Origin: an uncultured Sphingobium sp.
GTDB lineage: Bacteria > Pseudomonadota > Alphaproteobacteria > Sphingomonadales > Sphingomonadaceae
Direction of reading: 5' to 3'
Assembly (NCBI GenBank): GCA_946479185.1
Contig: CAMLFF010000034.1
Span: 1 to 17,259 of the forward strand
Length of the DNA: 17,259 bases
Numbering within the stretch: position 1 is the first letter of the stretch; every line of letters begins with the position of its first letter. Positions 15,810 through 17,259 of this stretch are shown one piece after another. The position numbers and the translations under genes are program-made. The notes under the pieces were generated by a model. It worked only from the letters and a program-made list of their open reading frames with translations, made no database searches and had not been told where the DNA came from.

Positions 15810-15837
15810 GCATCTGCAACTTCCGGCCAAGTTAAGC
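15810..15837 (+). promoter_or_regulatory. shared cluster element, copy facing iron alcohol dehydrogenase gene
   Basis: On the plus strand it reads GCA-N5-AACTTCCG-N3-AAGTTAAGC, matching 17 of 20 defined positions with spacing fully kept. It also contains AACTT-N6-AAGTT as an alternative inverted repeat. The near edge is 59 bases before ATG 15897. Confidence 0.58.
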
Positions 15838-15896
15838 GCCCTCATCGCTCGCATGACATCCCCAATCCTGAAATTCATTGTCAGGACATTGCCGGA

Positions 15897-17048
15897 ATGG
15901 ACGTAGAGCAGATCAGCATGAGACAGGTGGCGCTGCTCCACTTTGGCCCCGGCGTGTCATCACGGCTTGTGGACGATCTGTTGGGCGTCGGCGCGCAGTC
16001 CGTGCTTATCGTCACGACGCCGCCGGTTCTTGACGCTGCTGGCCGCATTGCCGCCAGCCTGCGCGAACGCGGTCTGCACACGAGCGTTTGGCATGACAGT
16101 AGCAGCGAGCCGTCGGTCAGTGATTTCGAGACTTTGCTGACCATCGCGCAGGAGAGCAAAACCGACGCAATCATTGGGATCGGGGGCGGCAGCTCCATGG
16201 ATCTGGCGAAGCTTGCGGCGGCTTTGGTTGATGGCCGCCAGACGATTGCGGATGTCCAGCGTGATGGCTTGCAGGGTCCTCGCACATGCTGGCTGGCCTG
16301 CCTACCGACCACCGCTGGCACGGGAAGCGAAGTCTCGCCCATCGCGATCCTTCTGGATGAAAACGACCTGCTCAAAAAGGGTGTCGTGAGCGCGCATCTG
16401 GTGCCGGATGCCGCCTATATCGATCCGCTGCTGACGATGACAATGCCTTCCGCTGTCACCGCTGCAACGGGGCTTGATGCGCTGACGCACTGTATCGAAG
16501 CCTATGCAAACCGGTTCGCGCATCCGCTGGTTGATACGCTGGCGCTGGAAGGCGTGCGGCTCGTGTTTCGCAGCCTGCTCACAGCCGTGCGCGACGGAAG
16601 CGACGTGCAGGCACGCACCGATATGGCACGGGCCAGCTTTTATGGCGGACTGTGCCTCGGCCCGGTCAATACCGCCGCAGTCCATGCGCTAGCCTATCCG
16701 CTGGGCGGCGAATTCCATGTCGCGCATGGTGTTTCAAACGCGATCCTTCTGCCGCATGTCCTCGCGTTCAACCTTTCCGCAGCGAAAAGCCGCTATGCCG
16801 ACATTGCCATCGCAGCGGGTGCGTCGCGTGACGGAACGAGCGCGCAGATTGCACGTGAAGGCCTCATCTTGATCGAAGGGCTCTGTCGCGATTGTGGCGT
16901 TTCCATGCACCTCTCCGATCATGGCGTGCCGAAGGATGCGCTTGATCGCATGACGGATGGTGCGATGACCGTCTCAAGGCTGCTGGAGCGCAATGTCCGC
17001 CAGGTAGAATGGCATGATGCTCGCCAGATCTACGAAGCGGCATTCTGA
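15897..17048 (+). CDS. iron-containing (group III) alcohol dehydrogenase
   Basis: NAD(P)-dependent metal alcohol dehydrogenase of 383 residues, cytoplasmic. The nucleotide-binding GGGSSMDLAK lies at 96-105 and LPTTAGTGSEVSP at 136-148. The four family metal ligands are present: Asp194 and His198 (GLDALTHCIEAY), His263 (AVHALAYPLGG) and His277 (HVAHGVSNAILLPH). Tyr267 stands where lactaldehyde reductase has His, a substitution common in relatives with the HALAYPLGG motif. The frame is open from 15678, but ATG 15897 gives the usual family length and avoids an implausible 73-residue extension that would cover both shared elements; 15918 is an alternative. It is followed 46 bases later by the MFS gene in the same direction. 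The substrate is probably a small hydroxy or keto compound of the pathway; a true maleylacetate reductase looks less likely. Confidence 0.94.
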   Translation: MDVEQISMRQVALLHFGPGVSSRLVDDLLGVGAQSVLIVTTPPVLDAAGRIAASLRERGLHTSVWHDSSSEPSVSDFETLLTIAQESKTDAIIGIGGGSSMDLAKLAAALVDGRQTIADVQRDGLQGPRTCWLACLPTTAGTGSEVSPIAILLDENDLLKKGVVSAHLVPDAAYIDPLLTMTMPSAVTAATGLDALTHCIEAYANRFAHPLVDTLALEGVRLVFRSLLTAVRDGSDVQARTDMARASFYGGLCLGPVNTAAVHALAYPLGGEFHVAHGVSNAILLPHVLAFNLSAAKSRYADIAIAAGASRDGTSAQIAREGLILIEGLCRDCGVSMHLSDHGVPKDALDRMTDGAMTVSRLLERNVRQVEWHDARQIYEAAF

Positions 17049-17094
17049 CTTACGACGCAAATAACAATGAAGAACAAATATCCGGAGACGATCT

Positions 17095-17259
17095 TTGACT
17101 GGCAATGACAGCGTGAATGAGCCGCCTCCTAACGTGATTGAAGCAAGTCAGGCGGGCGCAAATCAGGCGGATGAGCAGGACATGCCAACCCGCAAGGAAG
17201 CGCACTATTCGCTGTTCGTGCTAACGGTCGTTGTGCTGTTTACCGTTGTCGACCGGCAG
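17095..17259 (+). CDS. MFS transporter, 3' end outside window
   Basis: Amino-terminal 55 codons of a major facilitator superfamily transporter: a charged, Gln/Asp-rich cytoplasmic tail, then the first membrane segment YSLFVLTVVVLFTVVDRQ, with the DRQ motif typical of the end of TM1 in this superfamily. A TTG at 17095 has GGAG 7 bases upstream and is the best-supported start; an in-frame stop at 17068-17070 limits extension, and ATG 17182 is an alternative without a good ribosome-binding site. Co-oriented with and close to the Fe-ADH gene, it is the likely inner-membrane importer of the cluster's substrate or an intermediate. Confidence 0.85.
   Translation, partial: MTGNDSVNEPPPNVIEASQAGANQADEQDMPTRKEAHYSLFVLTVVVLFTVVDRQ

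Larger units (their letters stand above)
15656..15896. promoter_or_regulatory. divergent control region, ABM gene / iron alcohol dehydrogenase gene
   Basis: About 240 bases between the ABM start (minus) and the Fe-ADH start (plus). It contains two copies of the shared element in opposite orientation, one facing each gene (15710-15737 and 15810-15837), and a 7-bp perfect inverted repeat TGGCCCA-N9-TGGGCCA (15679-15701) in the ABM leader. Confidence 0.6.

Noticed and set aside
15678..15896. Longer Fe-ADH from 15678
   Set aside because: It would add a 73-residue non-family segment running over both shared elements; ATG 15897 gives the normal length.
15897..17048. Calling the Fe-ADH a maleylacetate reductase
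   Set aside because: The HALAYPLGG metal segment and GTGSEVSP region resemble lactaldehyde-reductase-like Fe-ADHs more than maleylacetate reductases, and no ring-cleavage genes are present.
17071..17094. A further copy of the shared element before the MFS gene (ATATCCG near 17080)
   Set aside because: Only about 10 of 17 core positions fit, and it overlaps the ribosome-binding site; the MFS gene is better explained as co-transcribed with Fe-ADH.
1..17259. CRISPR arrays, tRNA or rRNA genes, insertion sequences
   Set aside because: No regularly spaced direct repeats, no tRNA-like cloverleaf or rRNA segment, and no transposase motif or terminal inverted repeats were seen.

Overview
The window looks like a chromosomal or megaplasmid accessory segment of an alphaproteobacterium, most probably a sphingomonad (Sphingobium, Novosphingobium or Sphingomonas type). 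This rests on the GC-rich codon usage, a NodT-type outer-membrane lipoprotein, a long TonB-dependent receptor embedded in a catabolic cluster, and an MFS transporter with a YSLFVLT...DRQ amino terminus. The genus is an inference from style, not a database result.

Layout: (1) 1-3735, the 3' part of an RND efflux permease gene followed, with an ATGA overlap, by its outer-membrane channel lipoprotein. (2) 3736-4232, about 500 bases with no convincing gene. (3) 4233-5465 (minus), an orphan SAM-methyltransferase-like protein, divergent from (4) a GntR/FCD regulator (5747-6475) and then an AraC-family regulator (6573-7523), both plus strand. (5) 7558-12174 (minus), an operon-like run: TonB-dependent receptor, MetE-like zinc transferase, SDR dehydrogenase. 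(6) 12375-13427 (plus), an enolase-superfamily enzyme of mandelate-racemase type. (7) 13455-15655 (minus), ABM-domain small protein, NHL beta-propeller protein, ThuA-like protein. (8) 15897 to the end (plus), an iron-type alcohol dehydrogenase and the start of an MFS transporter.

Regions 4-8 read as one substrate-uptake and catabolism cluster with its own regulators: receptor (outer membrane), MFS transporter (inner membrane), then dehydratase/racemase-like, lyase-like, ABM, ThuA, SDR, Fe-ADH and MetE-like enzymes. The substrate cannot be told from sequence; a sugar-acid-like or polyoxygenated compound fits some members, and a thiol-adduct chemistry fits the MetE-like/SDR pair.

The most striking observation is a shared sequence element, GCA-N5-AACTTCCG-N3-CGGATAAGC, upstream of four of the cluster's transcription units (receptor, ABM, NHL and Fe-ADH genes). 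All four copies have the same orientation relative to the gene they face and lie 54-90 bases before its start codon. The core 8-mer AACTTCCG occurs five times exactly in the window, always between genes, and two of these copies lie upstream of the GntR gene. The core is an inverted repeat TCCG-N3-CGGA, with the geometry of FadR-type GntR operators, so the GntR protein is the leading candidate regulator of the cluster and of itself.
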